From Bacteroidaceae bacterium (lineage in GTDB: Bacteria > Bacteroidota > Bacteroidia > Bacteroidales > Bacteroidaceae): a stretch of DNA of 41,919 bases. Positions 31,754 to 41,729 of the stretch are shown in pieces. The notes under the pieces were generated by a model, which did no database searches, was not told the DNA's origin, and saw only the letters and a program-made list of their open reading frames with translations. Within the stretch, counting starts at the first letter, position 1. Every line of letters starts with the position of its first letter. Location of the stretch: NCBI GenBank assembly GCA_024699495.1, contig JAILPK010000039.1, forward strand, positions 1 to 41,919. The letters are read 5' to 3'. The position numbers and the translations under genes were made by a program.

Positions 31754-31996
31754 ATGAAGAAAACAGAATTTGCTTTTAACCGCGTCAATTTCCTTTTGCT
31801 CGCAGCAGGGATGGCGATAATAATCATCGGTTTTATACTGATGAGCGGGAGCGGCTCCACAGAGACCGAATTCAATGCTGATATATTCAGCAGCATGCGC
31901 ATAAAAGTAGCACCAGCCGTGTGCTTTGTTGGTTTTATATCCATCATAGGCGGCATAATGTACAGACCAAAAGAAAGGGACAACGGCAATGAATGA
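31754..31996 (+). CDS. DUF3098 small membrane protein
   Basis: An 80-residue protein with two hydrophobic segments (about 11-31, [21 protein letters not shown], and about 56-73, [15 protein letters not shown]), matching DUF3098. It lies between ftsX and uppP, as in most Bacteroidales genomes, and overlaps uppP by 8 bases, pointing to coupled translation. The function is unknown; the context suggests a role in envelope biogenesis. Confidence 0.85.
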   Translation: MKKTEFAFNRVNFLLLAAGMAIIIIGFILMSGSGSTETEFNADIFSSMRIKVAPAVCFVGFISIIGGIMYRPKERDNGNE

Positions 31997-32798
31997 GATT
32001 CAGGCTTTACTTATGGGCTTGCTACAAGGGCTTACGGAGTATCTGCCCGTCTCCAGCAGCGGACATCTCACCATCGCTTCCGCGCTGTTTGGCATAGATG
32101 GTGAAGAGAATCTCACCTTCACCATTGCTGTGCATGTTGCCACGGTGCTTTCCACCCTGGTAATCCTCTGGCACGAAATAGCATGGATATTCAAGGGCCT
32201 CTTCCGCTGGAACGGCAGCCTAAATGCCGAGCAGCAGTATTTCCTTGCCATCGTGGTCTCCATGATTCCCGTGGGGATAGTAGGTGTCTTTTTCAAAGAC
32301 TATGTGGAAGAGATATTCGGGGCCGGACTGCTCATCGTTGGGTGCTGCCTCCTGCTCACCGCTCTTCTGCTTATATTCAGCTATTATGCCCATCCGCGTC
32401 AGAAGGAAAACATCTCATACAAGGATGCCTTCATCATCGGTCTGGCACAGGCATGCGCTGTATTGCCCGGTCTGAGCCGTAGCGGCAGCACCATTGCCAC
32501 CGGTCTTCTGCTTGGCAATAAGAAAGAGCATCTTGCGCAGTTCAGCTTCATCATGGTTATCCCTCCCATCCTTGGCGAGGCTCTCCTTGACGTTCTGAAG
32601 ATGGTAAAAGGAGGTGCTGAGGCTGCCTTGGGCGACATATCTGTTTCCGCCTTGCTCGTCGGTTTTGTTGCTGCTTTCGTCAGCGGTTGTCTGGCATGCA
32701 AATGGATGATAGGCATAGTCCGCCGCGGCAAACTGGTTTATTTCGGCATCTACTGCGCTATAGTAGGCACTCTCTGCATAATATCTTCACTAATTTAA
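31989..32798 (+). CDS. uppP: Undecaprenyl-diphosphate phosphatase
   Basis: A 269-residue BacA/UppP integral membrane enzyme that dephosphorylates undecaprenyl diphosphate, recycling the lipid carrier of peptidoglycan and polysaccharide synthesis. Active-site segments are [16 protein letters not shown] near residue 18 and [17 protein letters not shown] near residue 160. About eight membrane helices are visible. Gain or loss affects bacitracin tolerance in other bacteria. It ends one base before truB starts. Confidence 0.95.
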   Translation: MNEIQALLMGLLQGLTEYLPVSSSGHLTIASALFGIDGEENLTFTIAVHVATVLSTLVILWHEIAWIFKGLFRWNGSLNAEQQYFLAIVVSMIPVGIVGVFFKDYVEEIFGAGLLIVGCCLLLTALLLIFSYYAHPRQKENISYKDAFIIGLAQACAVLPGLSRSGSTIATGLLLGNKKEHLAQFSFIMVIPPILGEALLDVLKMVKGGAEAALGDISVSALLVGFVAAFVSGCLACKWMIGIVRRGKLVYFGIYCAIVGTLCIISSLI

Positions 32799-32799
32799 T

Positions 32800-33537
32800 A
32801 TGACAGAACTGGAACAGTGGGAAGCTGGGCGCATATTGTCGTTTGACAAGCCCTACGGATGGACTTCGTTCGATCTGGTCGGCCGGGTGCGATGGGCTCT
32901 CTGCCGCAAGCTCGGAGTGAAGCGCCTGAAAGTGGGCCACACCGGTACATTGGACCCCCTGGCCACTGGCGTTATGGTAGTTTGCACGGGCAAAGCGACT
33001 AAGAAGATTGATCTGCTTCAGGCTGAAACCAAGGAATATGTGGCCACCATAGCCTTGGGAGCCACAACTCCCTCGTTCGATTTGGAGCACCCCATCGACG
33101 CCACCTACCCAACTGCGCATATCACACGAGAACTCGTGGAGGATACACTCCGACAGTTTCTCGGCCGGATAGAGCAGGTGCCACCGGCCTTCTCGGCATG
33201 CAAGGTAAACGGGAAGCGCGCTTACAAACTGGCCAGACAGGGTGAGAACGTGGAATTAAAGCCCAAAATCCTCGTCGTGGATGATATAGAGCTGCTGCAA
33301 GGGCCTCAGCCTGCTCAGCCGGCGCCCGACGGCACTCCGCTACTCTCCGTGACCATACGTGTGGTTTGCTCCAAAGGCACTTATATTCGGGCCCTCGCAC
33401 GCGATATCGGCCTCGCTCTCGGCAGCGGAGGACATCTCACAGCCCTGCGTCGCACACGCGTCGGCGACGTGCGGGTGGAGGAATGCCTCGACCCAGAGAC
33501 ATTTATCGGCTCGCTTTCCAATCAGTCAAAAGAATAA
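32800..33537 (+). CDS. truB: tRNA pseudouridine(55) synthase
   Basis: A 245-residue TruB that makes pseudouridine 55 in the T-loop of tRNAs. D52 in [12 protein letters not shown] is the catalytic aspartate. The substrate-binding [12 protein letters not shown] and [17 protein letters not shown] complete the fold. The protein is shorter than the E. coli one because it lacks the extended C-terminal PUA-like domain, as in other Bacteroidota. The start at 32800 follows the uppP stop by one base, so translation is probably coupled. Confidence 0.94.
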   Translation: MTELEQWEAGRILSFDKPYGWTSFDLVGRVRWALCRKLGVKRLKVGHTGTLDPLATGVMVVCTGKATKKIDLLQAETKEYVATIALGATTPSFDLEHPIDATYPTAHITRELVEDTLRQFLGRIEQVPPAFSACKVNGKRAYKLARQGENVELKPKILVVDDIELLQGPQPAQPAPDGTPLLSVTIRVVCSKGTYIRALARDIGLALGSGGHLTALRRTRVGDVRVEECLDPETFIGSLSNQSKE

Positions 33538-33557
33538 CATCACATCTCCATACATAT

Positions 33558-34622
33558 ATGAAACTATCCCAATTCAAATTCAAACTTACTGAGGACAGGA
33601 TAGCACAATATCCTGCTCCCTATCGTGACGAGTGCCGTCTGATGGTTTTGCATACCAAAAGTGGTATAATAGAACATCGGGAACACTTCTATGATATCCT
33701 AGATTTCTTCGATGAAAAGGATGTTTTTGTGTTCAATGACACCAAGGTATTTCCAGCACGTCTTGAGGGCAACAAGGAAAAGACAGGTGCCAAGATAGAG
33801 GTGTTTCTGCTGAGGGAGTTAAATGCAGACTTGCGCCTCTGGGACGTCCTGGTTGAGCCGGCACGCAAGATTCGCATCGGCAACAAACTCTATTTCGGCG
33901 AGGACGAAAGTATGGTTGCTGAGGTAATTGACAACACCACGAGCCGCGGACGTACCCTGCGATTCCTCTATGACGGCCCCCACGAGGAGTTCAAGGAGTC
34001 TCTGTATGCCCTCGGAGAGGCTCCGCTGCCCAGGAGTATCATTTCCCGCAAGGCTACCCCCGAGGATATGGAGGACTTCCAGACTGTGTTTGCCACAAAC
34101 GAGGGAGCAGTGACCGCTCCTATCACAGGTCTGCATTTCTCCAGACATCTGATGAAGCGCCTTGAGATAAAGGGCATAGACATGGCTTTCATTACATTGC
34201 ATTGCGGACTTGGCAATTTCCGTGAGATTGACGTTGAGGACTTGTCAAAGCATAAGATGGAGAGCGAAGAGATGCATGTAGGCTCCAGCGCTTGCCGCAC
34301 AATCAACAATGCCAAGGACTCAGGTCACCACATCTGTGCTGTCGGAACAACAGTGCAACGCACGCTGGAAACAGCTCTCGGCGCAGACGGACATTTACAG
34401 GAATTCGACGGATGGACGAATAAGTTCATCTATCCTCCCTATGATTTCGGAATTGCCGACTGTATGGTGGCAAACTTCTACATGCCCTACTCCACTCTGC
34501 TGATGCTCACATGCGCCTTCGGCGGATATGATTTGGTCATGAAGGCGTACAAAGAGGCCCTCAGAGACTCGCGCTACCGCTTCGGAACATACGGGGATGC
34601 CATGCTTATCATGAAGGACTAA
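33558..34622 (+). CDS. queA: S-adenosylmethionine:tRNA ribosyltransferase-isomerase
   Basis: A 354-residue QueA that transfers ribose from S-adenosylmethionine to preQ1 in tRNA, giving epoxyqueuosine. Family motifs include LPxxxIAQYP-like [60 protein letters not shown]-like [17 protein letters not shown], and [34 protein letters not shown]. The open frame runs 192 bases further upstream inside truB, but the conserved N-terminus begins at MKLSQFKF (33558), so I use that start. It is 20 bases downstream of truB. Confidence 0.94.
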   Translation: MKLSQFKFKLTEDRIAQYPAPYRDECRLMVLHTKSGIIEHREHFYDILDFFDEKDVFVFNDTKVFPARLEGNKEKTGAKIEVFLLRELNADLRLWDVLVEPARKIRIGNKLYFGEDESMVAEVIDNTTSRGRTLRFLYDGPHEEFKESLYALGEAPLPRSIISRKATPEDMEDFQTVFATNEGAVTAPITGLHFSRHLMKRLEIKGIDMAFITLHCGLGNFREIDVEDLSKHKMESEEMHVGSSACRTINNAKDSGHHICAVGTTVQRTLETALGADGHLQEFDGWTNKFIYPPYDFGIADCMVANFYMPYSTLLMLTCAFGGYDLVMKAYKEALRDSRYRFGTYGDAMLIMKD

Positions 34623-34650
34623 CATCCCACTCTTCCTTCTTCCCGAATTT

Positions 34651-36405
34651 ATGGCCCATAAAGTCTATCTCAGTCTCGGAAGCAATCTGGGTAACCGAAG
34701 GAACGCTTTGCAGCACGCCGTAGAGCTGTTGCAGCAGAGGGCAGGGACTCTTGTGGCCAAGTCCTCGTTTATAGAGACGGAGCCATGGGGATATGAGTCA
34801 GACAATAAATTCCTGAATGCAGCCGTATGCATTGCCACAGACCTCACGCCGCCGCAGCTGCTCACAGTCACTCAGCAGATAGAGCGAGATATGGGGCGCG
34901 AGGCCAAGACCCGCCTTGGTGTCTATGCCGACCGCATTATAGACATAGATATCCTGCTTTACGACGACATGCATATCTCCACTCCGGAGCTTACCATACC
35001 CCACCCTCTCATGCATGAGCGCGACTTCGTGATGGCGCCTCTGTCGGAGATTATGCCCCGTTCGGAATTTACGCATCTGCATAGAAATAAAGATTCAATC
35101 GACTTAAATAATAATAAGAATATGAAAATCCTTTTACTTGGCAGCGGCGGACGTGAACACGCTCTCGCTTGGAAAATATCACAGTCAGAACGTGTTACAC
35201 ACCTGTTTGTGGCTCCCGGAAATGGCGGCACAGAAAGTGTATCCAACGGACATTGCAAGGCCGTAAATGTATCCATGAAGGCTGACGATTTTGAGGCCAT
35301 ACGTCAGTTTGTAATCGACAGCGGGGTGAATATGGTTGTCGTTGGACCTGAAGATCCCCTCGTGAAGGGCATTTACGACTTCTTCCAAGCCGATGAGAAA
35401 CTATGCAACATCCCCGTGATTGGCCCCTCGAAGGCTGGGGCACAGCTCGAAGGCTCCAAGGATTTTGCCAAGGGATTTATGCAGCGCCACGGAATACCAA
35501 CTGCCGCTTACCGCACATTCGACGGCACGCAGGTGGAGGAGGGAGTCGCTTTTCTTGAGACTCTGAAGCCGCCCTACGTGCTTAAGGCCGACGGCCTTTG
35601 CGCCGGCAAGGGAGTGCTGATATTGCCCACCTTAGATGAGGCTAAACAGGAACTTCGCGAGATGCTTGGCGGCATGTTTGGTCAGGCATCGGCAAGAGTC
35701 GTGGTAGAGGAGTTCCTGAGCGGTATAGAGTGTTCGGTGTTCGTGCTCACCGACGGCAAGGATTATAAGATTCTCCCTGAGGCTAAAGACTACAAGAGGA
35801 TTGGCGAAGGCGACACAGGCCTGAACACCGGCGGTATGGGGAGCGTCTCCCCCGTGCCTTTTGCCGACGAAGTGTGGATGCAGAAGGTGGAGGAGCGTAT
35901 CATTCGCCCAACTATCCAGGGGCTGAGTTCGGAAGGACTTACATATAAGGGTTTCATATTCCTCGGACTCATCAATGTTAGTGGTGAGCCGAAGGTGATT
36001 GAATACAACTGCCGTATGGGAGATCCGGAGACAGAGACGGTGATGCTGCGCATAAAAAGCGATCTGGTTGATCTGCTCGAGGGTGTGGCCTGCGGCAATC
36101 TTGCCGAACGCCGTCTGGAGACAGACCCGCGCGCCGCTGTCTGCGTGATGCTCGTCAGCGGAGGCTATCCCGGTCATTACGAGAAGGGAAAAGTCATCAG
36201 TATTCAGGAACCGGACGCCGTGGTATTCCATGCTGGAACGGCTGTTGAGCCCTCTGGGCGCTTAGTTACTGCCGGAGGACGTGTCATTGCAGTCTCCTCC
36301 TATGGTAAAACGCGCGAGGAGGCTGCCGAACGCAGTTTTGCTGCAGCGGCAAAAATCGATTTCGAAGGAAAATATTTCCGCCGTGACATAGGCAAGGATT
36401 TATGA
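34651..36405 (+). CDS. In-frame FolK-PurD fusion: HPPK plus GAR synthetase
   Basis: A 584-residue continuous frame. Residues 1-157 are FolK (6-hydroxymethyl-7,8-dihydropterin pyrophosphokinase), with [25 protein letters not shown] and the [12 protein letters not shown] signature with the Mg-binding Asp pair. Residues 158-584 are a full-length PurD (glycinamide ribonucleotide synthetase, ATP-grasp), starting [19 protein letters not shown], then [20 protein letters not shown] and GFIFLGLIN. No stop codon separates them; the joint [18 protein letters not shown] looks like translated leader DNA. Either a genuine fusion protein or two proteins made by internal initiation at 35122 is possible; the gene follows queA by 28 bases. 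Confidence 0.85.
   Translation: MAHKVYLSLGSNLGNRRNALQHAVELLQQRAGTLVAKSSFIETEPWGYESDNKFLNAAVCIATDLTPPQLLTVTQQIERDMGREAKTRLGVYADRIIDIDILLYDDMHISTPELTIPHPLMHERDFVMAPLSEIMPRSEFTHLHRNKDSIDLNNNKNMKILLLGSGGREHALAWKISQSERVTHLFVAPGNGGTESVSNGHCKAVNVSMKADDFEAIRQFVIDSGVNMVVVGPEDPLVKGIYDFFQADEKLCNIPVIGPSKAGAQLEGSKDFAKGFMQRHGIPTAAYRTFDGTQVEEGVAFLETLKPPYVLKADGLCAGKGVLILPTLDEAKQELREMLGGMFGQASARVVVEEFLSGIECSVFVLTDGKDYKILPEAKDYKRIGEGDTGLNTGGMGSVSPVPFADEVWMQKVEERIIRPTIQGLSSEGLTYKGFIFLGLINVSGEPKVIEYNCRMGDPETETVMLRIKSDLVDLLEGVACGNLAERRLETDPRAAVCVMLVSGGYPGHYEKGKVISIQEPDAVVFHAGTAVEPSGRLVTAGGRVIAVSSYGKTREEAAERSFAAAAKIDFEGKYFRRDIGKDL
35090..35122 (+). other. FolK-PurD junction with internal PurD start
   Basis: The DNA reads as an AT-rich leader (TTAAATAATAATAAGAAT) before ATG at 35122, resembling the untranslated leaders seen before other genes in this window. 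Stops exist in the other two frames but not in the folK frame, as expected if a folK stop was lost by a point change or small indel. The ATG begins a canonical PurD N-terminus. Confidence 0.65.
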
Positions 36406-37460
36406 CCCGACGCCTTCAGAACAGGATATCGGAGAGCATGCTCACATTGCCGGTGGTGCTTACGCTGACGCTGCTGGCATGGACTTGCTACGGGTGGACA
36501 TTGTCGGGAGGCTTAGCCCTGGGCAGCGTCCTGCTTGTGTCTTATCTGAATCTGGAGGCAGATGCCAAATGCGGGTTGCTACGCATCCGTTCACACATGA
36601 TTCCGGCCGTGTGGCTCATGCTTGTGGCCATAGTCCCGCCTTTCCACTCACTCAGCCCCGCAGTTATAGCAGTCCTCTTCCTGGCTTTAACCATTTATTC
36701 TCTCTTTCTTACCGGAGAAAAACTGGAACCCGTTGGATACACATTTCGGGTGGGGTTGTATCTCTCCTTAGCCTCTCTCGCCTGGCCGCCGGCGTTCCTC
36801 CTGCTACCTCTGATATTATGGAGCCAGATGATATTCCTCAGGACTATGACCCTGCGCTCCTTTTGTGCGTTGCTGCTGGGATGTCTCCTGCCATATATTT
36901 TCTGGGCTGTGTGGGAGATAAGCCCCTTGGCCAGCGGGAAGTTAATTAATTTCGATTTTCAGCTCCCTACCCTATCCTCCCATCTTCATTTGTTGGCGGC
37001 TCCAATTACAGAGCCGGTTAAAGCTTGGGCCGGGGGCGGGTCGCCTCTGGCAGATGTTTGGATTGGTCTTGGCCGCGAGTATGAAGCATGCGGCATGGAT
37101 TTAGGTCAGCTCGCAGCAGCCCATAAGGATTGGATTCATGCGCACATTCTGCAGTTGTCCTCCTCACTCTTCATCCTGCTGATGGGCTTCATCGCCTTTG
37201 TACATTATATCCGCAACAGTTACGACGATAAAATCAGCGTCAGAATGGAGTTTTATACCCTTTTGCTGCTGCAGGCCACTCTTACTCTGTGGATGTTTCT
37301 TGCTCCTGCCTCGTGGGCCACACTCTTTCCGCTGCTCGTCTTGGTTAGCGCTCCCACAATAGCCCACTTCTTCACTTTCACCCACACATGGCTAACAAAT
37401 GCGTGGTTTGTACTCTGTTTCCTTATTTGGGCCTTCCTCCTTCTGCTGAATTGTGCTTAA
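36402..37460 (+). CDS. Polytopic membrane protein, family not recognised
   Basis: A 352-residue hydrophobic protein with about nine or ten membrane helices, including [57 protein letters not shown] and [16 protein letters not shown]. Charged loops carry no catalytic motif that I can see. It starts inside the last codon of purD (4-base ATGA overlap), so it is translationally coupled. Similar membrane proteins follow purD in other Bacteroidales, as far as I recall, but I cannot name the family or assign a function. Confidence 0.75.
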   Translation: MTRRLQNRISESMLTLPVVLTLTLLAWTCYGWTLSGGLALGSVLLVSYLNLEADAKCGLLRIRSHMIPAVWLMLVAIVPPFHSLSPAVIAVLFLALTIYSLFLTGEKLEPVGYTFRVGLYLSLASLAWPPAFLLLPLILWSQMIFLRTMTLRSFCALLLGCLLPYIFWAVWEISPLASGKLINFDFQLPTLSSHLHLLAAPITEPVKAWAGGGSPLADVWIGLGREYEACGMDLGQLAAAHKDWIHAHILQLSSSLFILLMGFIAFVHYIRNSYDDKISVRMEFYTLLLLQATLTLWMFLAPASWATLFPLLVLVSAPTIAHFFTFTHTWLTNAWFVLCFLIWAFLLLLNCA

Positions 37461-37552
37461 TACTATAATCAGCCCACAAATGAAAGGCCTTCTGTTGCTG
37501 TTCTCACCTCTACCCTACTCCGCTCTTCTCTTAGCTACAGAAAGTCCTTAAA

Positions 37553-37627
37553 AACAGAAACAACACATCGGGACAAGTGTTTATACATACAGATGTATTT
37601 CACTTGTCCCCGATGTGTTTTGCTGTT
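37553..37627. other. Large near-perfect hairpin between convergent genes
   Basis: AACACATCGGGACAAGTG (37562-37579) pairs with CACTTGTCCCCGATGTGTT (37601-37619) with one bulge. The loop itself contains ATACAT/ATGTAT. AACAG and CTGTT extend the base, and TTAGCT (37531) and AGCTAA (37629) could extend it further. It lies in the convergent gap between the membrane-protein gene and the lipoprotein gene. The rest of the gap (37461-37552 and 37628-37812) shows no gene. Confidence 0.75.
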
Positions 37628-37812
37628 CAGCTAAATATAAGCAGATGTGTTACCTCTTCGTTCCCGGCTGTGGTAATTGCTGTAACGGTTGCACATCTGC
37701 GATATTATTCGCCTTCATTTGCATAAATGATTAGGGAAGTAAGAAGCCCCTGTCCAGATTACAGAGAGAAGAATGTCAATTCTGCCGGACAGCTTGGCGC
37801 CCCCCCTTATCC

Positions 37813-38250
37813 CTACTTGCTATATCTCTGTTTCAGGATTTCCATAGCTGCTTTGATGCTGGCTTTGGGAGTCCCTTTGTAGTCTTCTGTTGTGTTGGCA
37901 GTGACTACCCGGCCGTTTATCGAGTAAATATTAGGTTCATCGTCGTCCAGATCTTCAACCGTATTCTGGTATGATTCCCGTGCTATGGCTTCGGAAGGAT
38001 AGGTTACTTCAACAATTGAACTGGTGCAAAGGGCATTCTCGAATTCGCAGGTCCATTTGGTTGAAGTAGTCAGATTGTAGGCACTTGTTGAATATGTGAG
38101 CACCAACTTGTTTCCCGTGTCTGTGATTTCAGGTTCAGTATATACTTGTTCTTCAGTTTCAACCCCTGTTTCATCTTCGTCATTACCGCCACAAGCTATG
38201 AACGGTAAGCATGCGAGTGCCATGAGGCACAACCATAAATACTTTTTCAT
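37813..38250 (-). CDS. Small lipoprotein of unknown function
   Basis: A 145-residue protein with a signal peptide ending in a lipobox (LPFIACGG, lipidated C20). The following 20 residues are acidic (NDEDETGVETEEQ), typical of surface-exposed lipoproteins in Bacteroidota, where such a lipoprotein export signal directs it outward. The rest is a small beta-rich domain with two cysteines (TKWTCEFENALCTSS) that may form a disulfide. I recognise no family. It is a single gene with its own promoter. Confidence 0.75.
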   Translation of the reverse strand: MKKYLWLCLMALACLPFIACGGNDEDETGVETEEQVYTEPEITDTGNKLVLTYSTSAYNLTTSTKWTCEFENALCTSSIVEVTYPSEAIARESYQNTVEDLDDDEPNIYSINGRVVTANTTEDYKGTPKASIKAAMEILKQRYSK

Positions 38251-38292
38251 AAGTGAAACAATTTTAATAAGTTAGTAATTAGGTTCACACCG

Positions 38293-38323
38293 CAAAATTA
38301 TATATAAAGTCCGATACAACAAA
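38293..38323 (-). promoter_or_regulatory. Promoter of the small lipoprotein gene
   Basis: On the minus strand TTTG (38323-38320) and TAATTTTG (38300-38293) are spaced 19 bases apart, an exact match to the Bacteroidota consensus, with the lipoprotein ATG 42 bases further on. Confidence 0.65.
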
Positions 38324-38388
38324 TAAAATTCAACAAAATGTAGTTTTTTTTCCACAAAATTACCTCTTTTGGACAAAACTACTCTTTT

Positions 38389-38421
38389 TTTGTGCCGTTA
38401 CAATTAATATCTGTACATTTG
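38389..38421 (+). promoter_or_regulatory. Promoter of the TIGR02757 gene
   Basis: TTTG at 38389-38392 and TACATTTG at 38414-38421 are spaced 21 bases apart, and the ATG at 38452 is 30 bases downstream. This makes the upstream extension of the frame (from 38392) untenable. Confidence 0.75.
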
Positions 38422-38451
38422 CAGCCACAAAATACTCCTGCCGATAAAAAT

Positions 38452-39210
38452 ATGGAAAAAGAAACGTTGGAGCAGATGCTTATTCGCTACTCGGCTCAAT
38501 ATGAGTCGACTGAATTTCTCGTTGGCGACCCGTCATGGTTCATGCACCAGGTGGACGGAGCGGAGAATCAGGAGGCTATGGCATTTATTGCTTCCGTTTT
38601 GAGCTATGGAAACCGAAGCCAGTTTATGGCGCGAGTGCAACAGATTCTCGAGAATACGGACGGAAGGGTTGACACTTGGGTGCGGAATGGCAGCTACGAA
38701 CGGATGTTTCAAGCAGGTGACAAAAGCTGCTTTTACCGCCTCTATTCATGTGATACAATGAACCGTTTTCTCACAGCCTACAGAATCCTGCTTCAGGCAA
38801 ATGGCACCCTCGGCGCTTATCTCAGAGAGAGAAACACTGCTGACTGTCTTGAGGCGATTAGCGCTATCTGCAGCTTTTTTGCAGGTCACGGGATAAGCGT
38901 GGTAATACCAAAGGATACGCAGTCGGCTTGCAAGCGCGTCTGTATGTTCATGAGGTGGATGGTGCGCAGCGATTCTCCTGTGGATTTGGGCCTGTGGGCA
39001 GATTTTATTGACCGCCGCACTTTGATTATGCCTCTTGATACGCATGTGCTCAGCCAGTCGGTAAGATTAGGACTGCTCAAGAGCCGCACTGCGTCAATGT
39101 CGTCTGCTATATGTCTCACGAAAGCACTTGCAGAAATATTTCCTGATGATCCTCTGCGTGGAGATTTTGCTCTCTTCGGCTATGGAGTGAATCATAAGAC
39201 TACAGACTAA
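38452..39210 (+). CDS. TIGR02757 family protein
   Basis: A 252-residue soluble, helix-rich protein of the TIGR02757 family, common in Bacteroidota and of unknown function. The family pattern includes AFIASVLSYGNRSQFMARVQQIL, CFYRLYSCDTMNRFL, ACKRVCMFMRWMVRSDSPVDLGLW, MPLDTHVLSQSVRLGLL and DDPLRGDFALFGYGV. The helical DPVD.G.W and PLDTH segments recall helix-hairpin-helix DNA glycosylases, so a link to DNA repair is possible but unproven. The start at MEKETLEQ follows the mapped promoter. Confidence 0.85.
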   Translation: MEKETLEQMLIRYSAQYESTEFLVGDPSWFMHQVDGAENQEAMAFIASVLSYGNRSQFMARVQQILENTDGRVDTWVRNGSYERMFQAGDKSCFYRLYSCDTMNRFLTAYRILLQANGTLGAYLRERNTADCLEAISAICSFFAGHGISVVIPKDTQSACKRVCMFMRWMVRSDSPVDLGLWADFIDRRTLIMPLDTHVLSQSVRLGLLKSRTASMSSAICLTKALAEIFPDDPLRGDFALFGYGVNHKTTD

Positions 39211-39479
39211 GGAATTCTAATCCACAGAGGCTTAAAATAGTCTCTATAATGCTTATTCCTTCAAGATATCTTAATGCTCCGGACAGTATATAGCCAACCG
39301 TCTGATTGGGCATTCAACTGCCGCCTTTATCATATCCAGGCAAGCATACTATGGCAGTTTTTCCAAAGGTTGAGGAACAGAGTATATAATTATATGTAAA
39401 GTAAATAGTAATACAAACGCCAAGCTCTGACTTCCAACGTCCTAAGGCAAGCAGACAACCGCCAAAAAACAGAGAGAGA
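39211..39479. other. Intergenic region, nothing recognised
   Basis: No gene, strong hairpin or repeat is visible in these 269 bases. The composition is AT-moderate with scattered short palindromes, and no -7 consensus was found before the YqaA-like gene. Confidence 0.5.
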
Positions 39480-39926
39480 ATGAATTTTATAGAATTATTA
39501 GAGAGCTGGGGATATATAGGGTTGTTTATAGCTGCCTTTATTGCCGGCAGCGTGTTTCCCTTCAGCAGCGAGGCCGTTATGGCAGCGCTTCAGGTGGCTG
39601 GTCTCAATCCGATGTATCTTTTTCTTGCTGGAACCCTTGGCAACACACTTGGCTCTTTGTTCAACTATTGGATTGGTACTTTTGGACGGTTGGAATGGAT
39701 TGAGCGCTATCTGCATCTGAAGGCGGAGAAAGTACATGAGGCGCAGGCTTGGATGCAGCACTATGGTGCTTGGATTGGTGTATTATGCTTTTTGCCGATT
39801 ATCGGCAGCATAATAGCTGTGACGCTGGGCTATATGCGTGCCAATCCATGGCTTTCGGCCCTCGCCATACTGATAGGTAAATCTTTGCGGTATCTATTGG
39901 TGATTTATGCTGTAAGCTTCTTCTGA
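39480..39926 (+). CDS. YqaA-family VTT-domain membrane protein
   Basis: A 148-residue inner-membrane protein of the DedA/SNARE-associated (VTT) superfamily, short YqaA type. It has four or five hydrophobic segments (GYIGLFIAAFIAGSVFPF, NPMYLFLAGTLGNTLGSLFNYWIG, WIGVLCFLPIIGSIIAVTLGYM and the final one). The conserved FPxxSE-like FPFSSE and GNTLGSLFNYWIG are characteristic. VTT proteins are linked to lipid carrier recycling and membrane homeostasis; the specific substrate is unknown. Confidence 0.85.
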   Translation: MNFIELLESWGYIGLFIAAFIAGSVFPFSSEAVMAALQVAGLNPMYLFLAGTLGNTLGSLFNYWIGTFGRLEWIERYLHLKAEKVHEAQAWMQHYGAWIGVLCFLPIIGSIIAVTLGYMRANPWLSALAILIGKSLRYLLVIYAVSFF

Positions 39927-39964
39927 AATCTCTTATTCAGCCTGTGCTTACACCCGCTTCTACC

Positions 39965-40231
39965 CTACCCCATGTCTTGCCTGTGTGTAGATTCTTTAGT
40001 CAGTAACGTCTGCTGAGGATTTTCTCGAGGATTTCCTGGGATAAATATAATGACATTTACAAGTCCGAGTATAAATATTATGCCAGTTATTATCTTGGTT
40101 TTTTGGCTAAGTTGTCTCTTTGTCTTTTTCTTTGCCTCTTCGCTATTGTTTTCAGCTGCATTTTCTTTGTCTTCATCTGCTGATTCAGTCTCTCCGCATT
40201 CTATTTTTTTTCCTCTTGCAGCAAAAATCAT
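39965..40231 (-). CDS. Small hypothetical membrane protein
   Basis: An 88-residue frame with a charged N-terminus (acidic ESADEDKENAAENNSEE, then basic KKKTKRQLSQKTK) and one hydrophobic helix (IITGIIFILGLVNVIIFI). The composition is plausible for a real single-pass protein, but the family is unknown and no promoter was found. It lies beside the transposase remnant, so it may be an orphan or decayed gene. Confidence 0.35.
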   Translation of the reverse strand: MIFAARGKKIECGETESADEDKENAAENNSEEAKKKTKRQLSQKTKIITGIIFILGLVNVIIFIPGNPRENPQQTLLTKESTHRQDMG

Positions 40232-40373
40232 CCCAGTCGTTGTATCCTATGAAATTACATAGTATGTCCAGAGTAGCCCGCCGTGGCTGCTTGTCTGCAG
40301 CTATGTAGCCAGCCCTTAAGATATAGTTAAATATATATAATCCAGAGAATTAAGTATTCCAATAATAAGTTTA

Positions 40374-40934
40374 TGCATCAGCAAGGGTAAGGAGCACAAG
40401 AAGTACGAGTTCGGCAACAAGGTATCTCTGGTTCGTCTCTGGAATGGGCTTATCATTGGAGCGCTGTCCTTCCGCAACGAGTACGACGGCCACACAATAG
40501 ACAAGGCTATGGCACAGGTTGACAGGATATACGGCAGGAAGGTCCGTATCCTGGCTGGCGACAGAGGCTACCGCGGGCAGGAAAAGACAGGTGAGACAAA
40601 GATTATGATTCCAGACGTGCCAAAGGCGACGGATTCGGCATACACGAAATCAAAGAAGCACGCATTTTTCCGAAAGCGAGCGGGAATAGAGCCTGTCATC
40701 GGGCATTGCAAGGCAGACCATCGGTTGGGACGTAATTACTACAAGGGGCTCTTCGGAGACTCAGTCAATGTCATGCTCGCAGCAGCTGCATTTAACTTCA
40801 AGAGGGGCATGAACGCTCTCTTGCGCCTCATTTGGGAGTGGCTTAGATGGCATATGTCGGGACGGGTGGACGGGGATTGCAGACTTGCTATGGTGACTGG
40901 TCGTGGCTTTTTCCTAACAGAAGTGGCTTTTTAA
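40374..40934 (+). pseudogene. 5'-truncated IS5-family transposase
   Basis: From about 40374 the frame reads CISKGKEHKKYEFGNKV, LIIGALSFRNEYDGHTID, AGDRGYRGQE, RAGIEPVIGHCKADHRLGRNYYKG and AAAAFNFKRGMNALLRL. This is the C-terminal half of a DDE transposase with the second Asp (GDRGYRG) and the Glu (AGIEPVIGH). The N-terminal DNA-binding part and the first Asp are missing, so it cannot transpose by itself. The end is intact, running through to the stop at 40932-40934. It marks a past IS insertion. Confidence 0.8.
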
Positions 40935-40996
40935 GGGGTGACTACATATTATTTTAATACGCGCGCCAAAATTATCTTCTTTTTTCACTTTCAGGC

Positions 40997-41031
40997 AAAA
41001 AAAAGCCTCTCAACGATAAGGCTGAAAGGCT
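40997..41031 (-). terminator. Intrinsic terminator downstream of the ORF6N gene
   Basis: On the minus strand AGCCTTTC pairs with GAGAGGCT (one mismatch) followed by a run of eight T. The element lies 54 bases after the ORF6N stop codon at 41085. A further palindrome, GAACCA/TGGTTC, lies at 41051-41070. Confidence 0.7.
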
Positions 41032-41084
41032 GAATTATCAACTATCAATTGAACCAATAGTTAATGGTTCAGGGTTAATGATTA

Positions 41085-41642
41085 CTATTTGTTATCATTG
41101 GGTATGTTGAATCCAATTATTGGACGCCGGGGCTTTTTGTAATCTGCTTGAAGCTGAGCCAGAACTACATTTATGGCGTCAAGTTGAGCTTGTGTACCTT
41201 CGTTAATGTCATTTTGGTCGGTTAGAATGTCATTCACTTCTTCGCGTAAAGCTTTAACGTTCTCTGCCAATTCTTGTAATTTTGCTGGTAACTCTGATGA
41301 TAAGAGCATAGTTCGCATGGCAACAAAGGCACGCATGATCTTACGATTAATGCTTATAGCTACAGGAGAACGAAGCACACTACTTAACATTGCTACTCCA
41401 AGTTCGGTGAAAGCAAATGGGAGATATTTTATATTCTGCCCTTGTTTTATATTCAAGGTGCCAATTTGGCATCTTGAAAGTTCTTCGCGTGTAACCACAA
41501 ACATAAAATCCTCTCCTTCAAAGCGTTCTATATTACGTCGAACTTGGCGTTTTAGTTGGGAAGTGTTCACGCCATAGGCTTCAGCCAAATCAAAGTCTAG
41601 CATGACTCGTTGACCGCGTATCTCATATATTTTGAATATCAT
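41085..41642 (-). CDS. ORF6N-domain DNA-binding protein
   Basis: A 185-residue protein. The N-terminal part, IYEIRGQRVMLDFDLAEAYGVNTSQLKRQVRRNIERFEGEDFMFVVTREEL, is the ORF6N domain found in phage antirepressors and in many Bacteroidales accessory genes. It continues to FAFTELGVAMLSSVLRS and AISINRKIMRAFVAMR, then a helical coiled-coil-like tail (LQELAENVKALREEVNDIL). Likely a DNA-binding regulator of mobile or phage origin. The tail after DYKKPRRPIIGFNIP is unusual. It stands next to the transposase remnant, without phage structural genes. Confidence 0.82.
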   Translation of the reverse strand: MIFKIYEIRGQRVMLDFDLAEAYGVNTSQLKRQVRRNIERFEGEDFMFVVTREELSRCQIGTLNIKQGQNIKYLPFAFTELGVAMLSSVLRSPVAISINRKIMRAFVAMRTMLLSSELPAKLQELAENVKALREEVNDILTDQNDINEGTQAQLDAINVVLAQLQADYKKPRRPIIGFNIPNDNK

Positions 41643-41729
41643 TCATTGTGTCTAATATCAGTTACAATACGAACATAACGTTTCTTTTGTATGTCTAATC
41701 TATTATCTGTTTCTTGAGTTCAATAATAA

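Noticed and set aside
33366..33557. Extension of queA into truB
   Set aside because: The Arg-rich extension is out of frame with truB and absent from the QueA family; the conserved start is at 33558.
40994..41642. ORF6N gene as part of a defence or toxin-antitoxin pair
   Set aside because: No partner gene of the right size and strand lies beside it; the neighbouring frame is a shadow.
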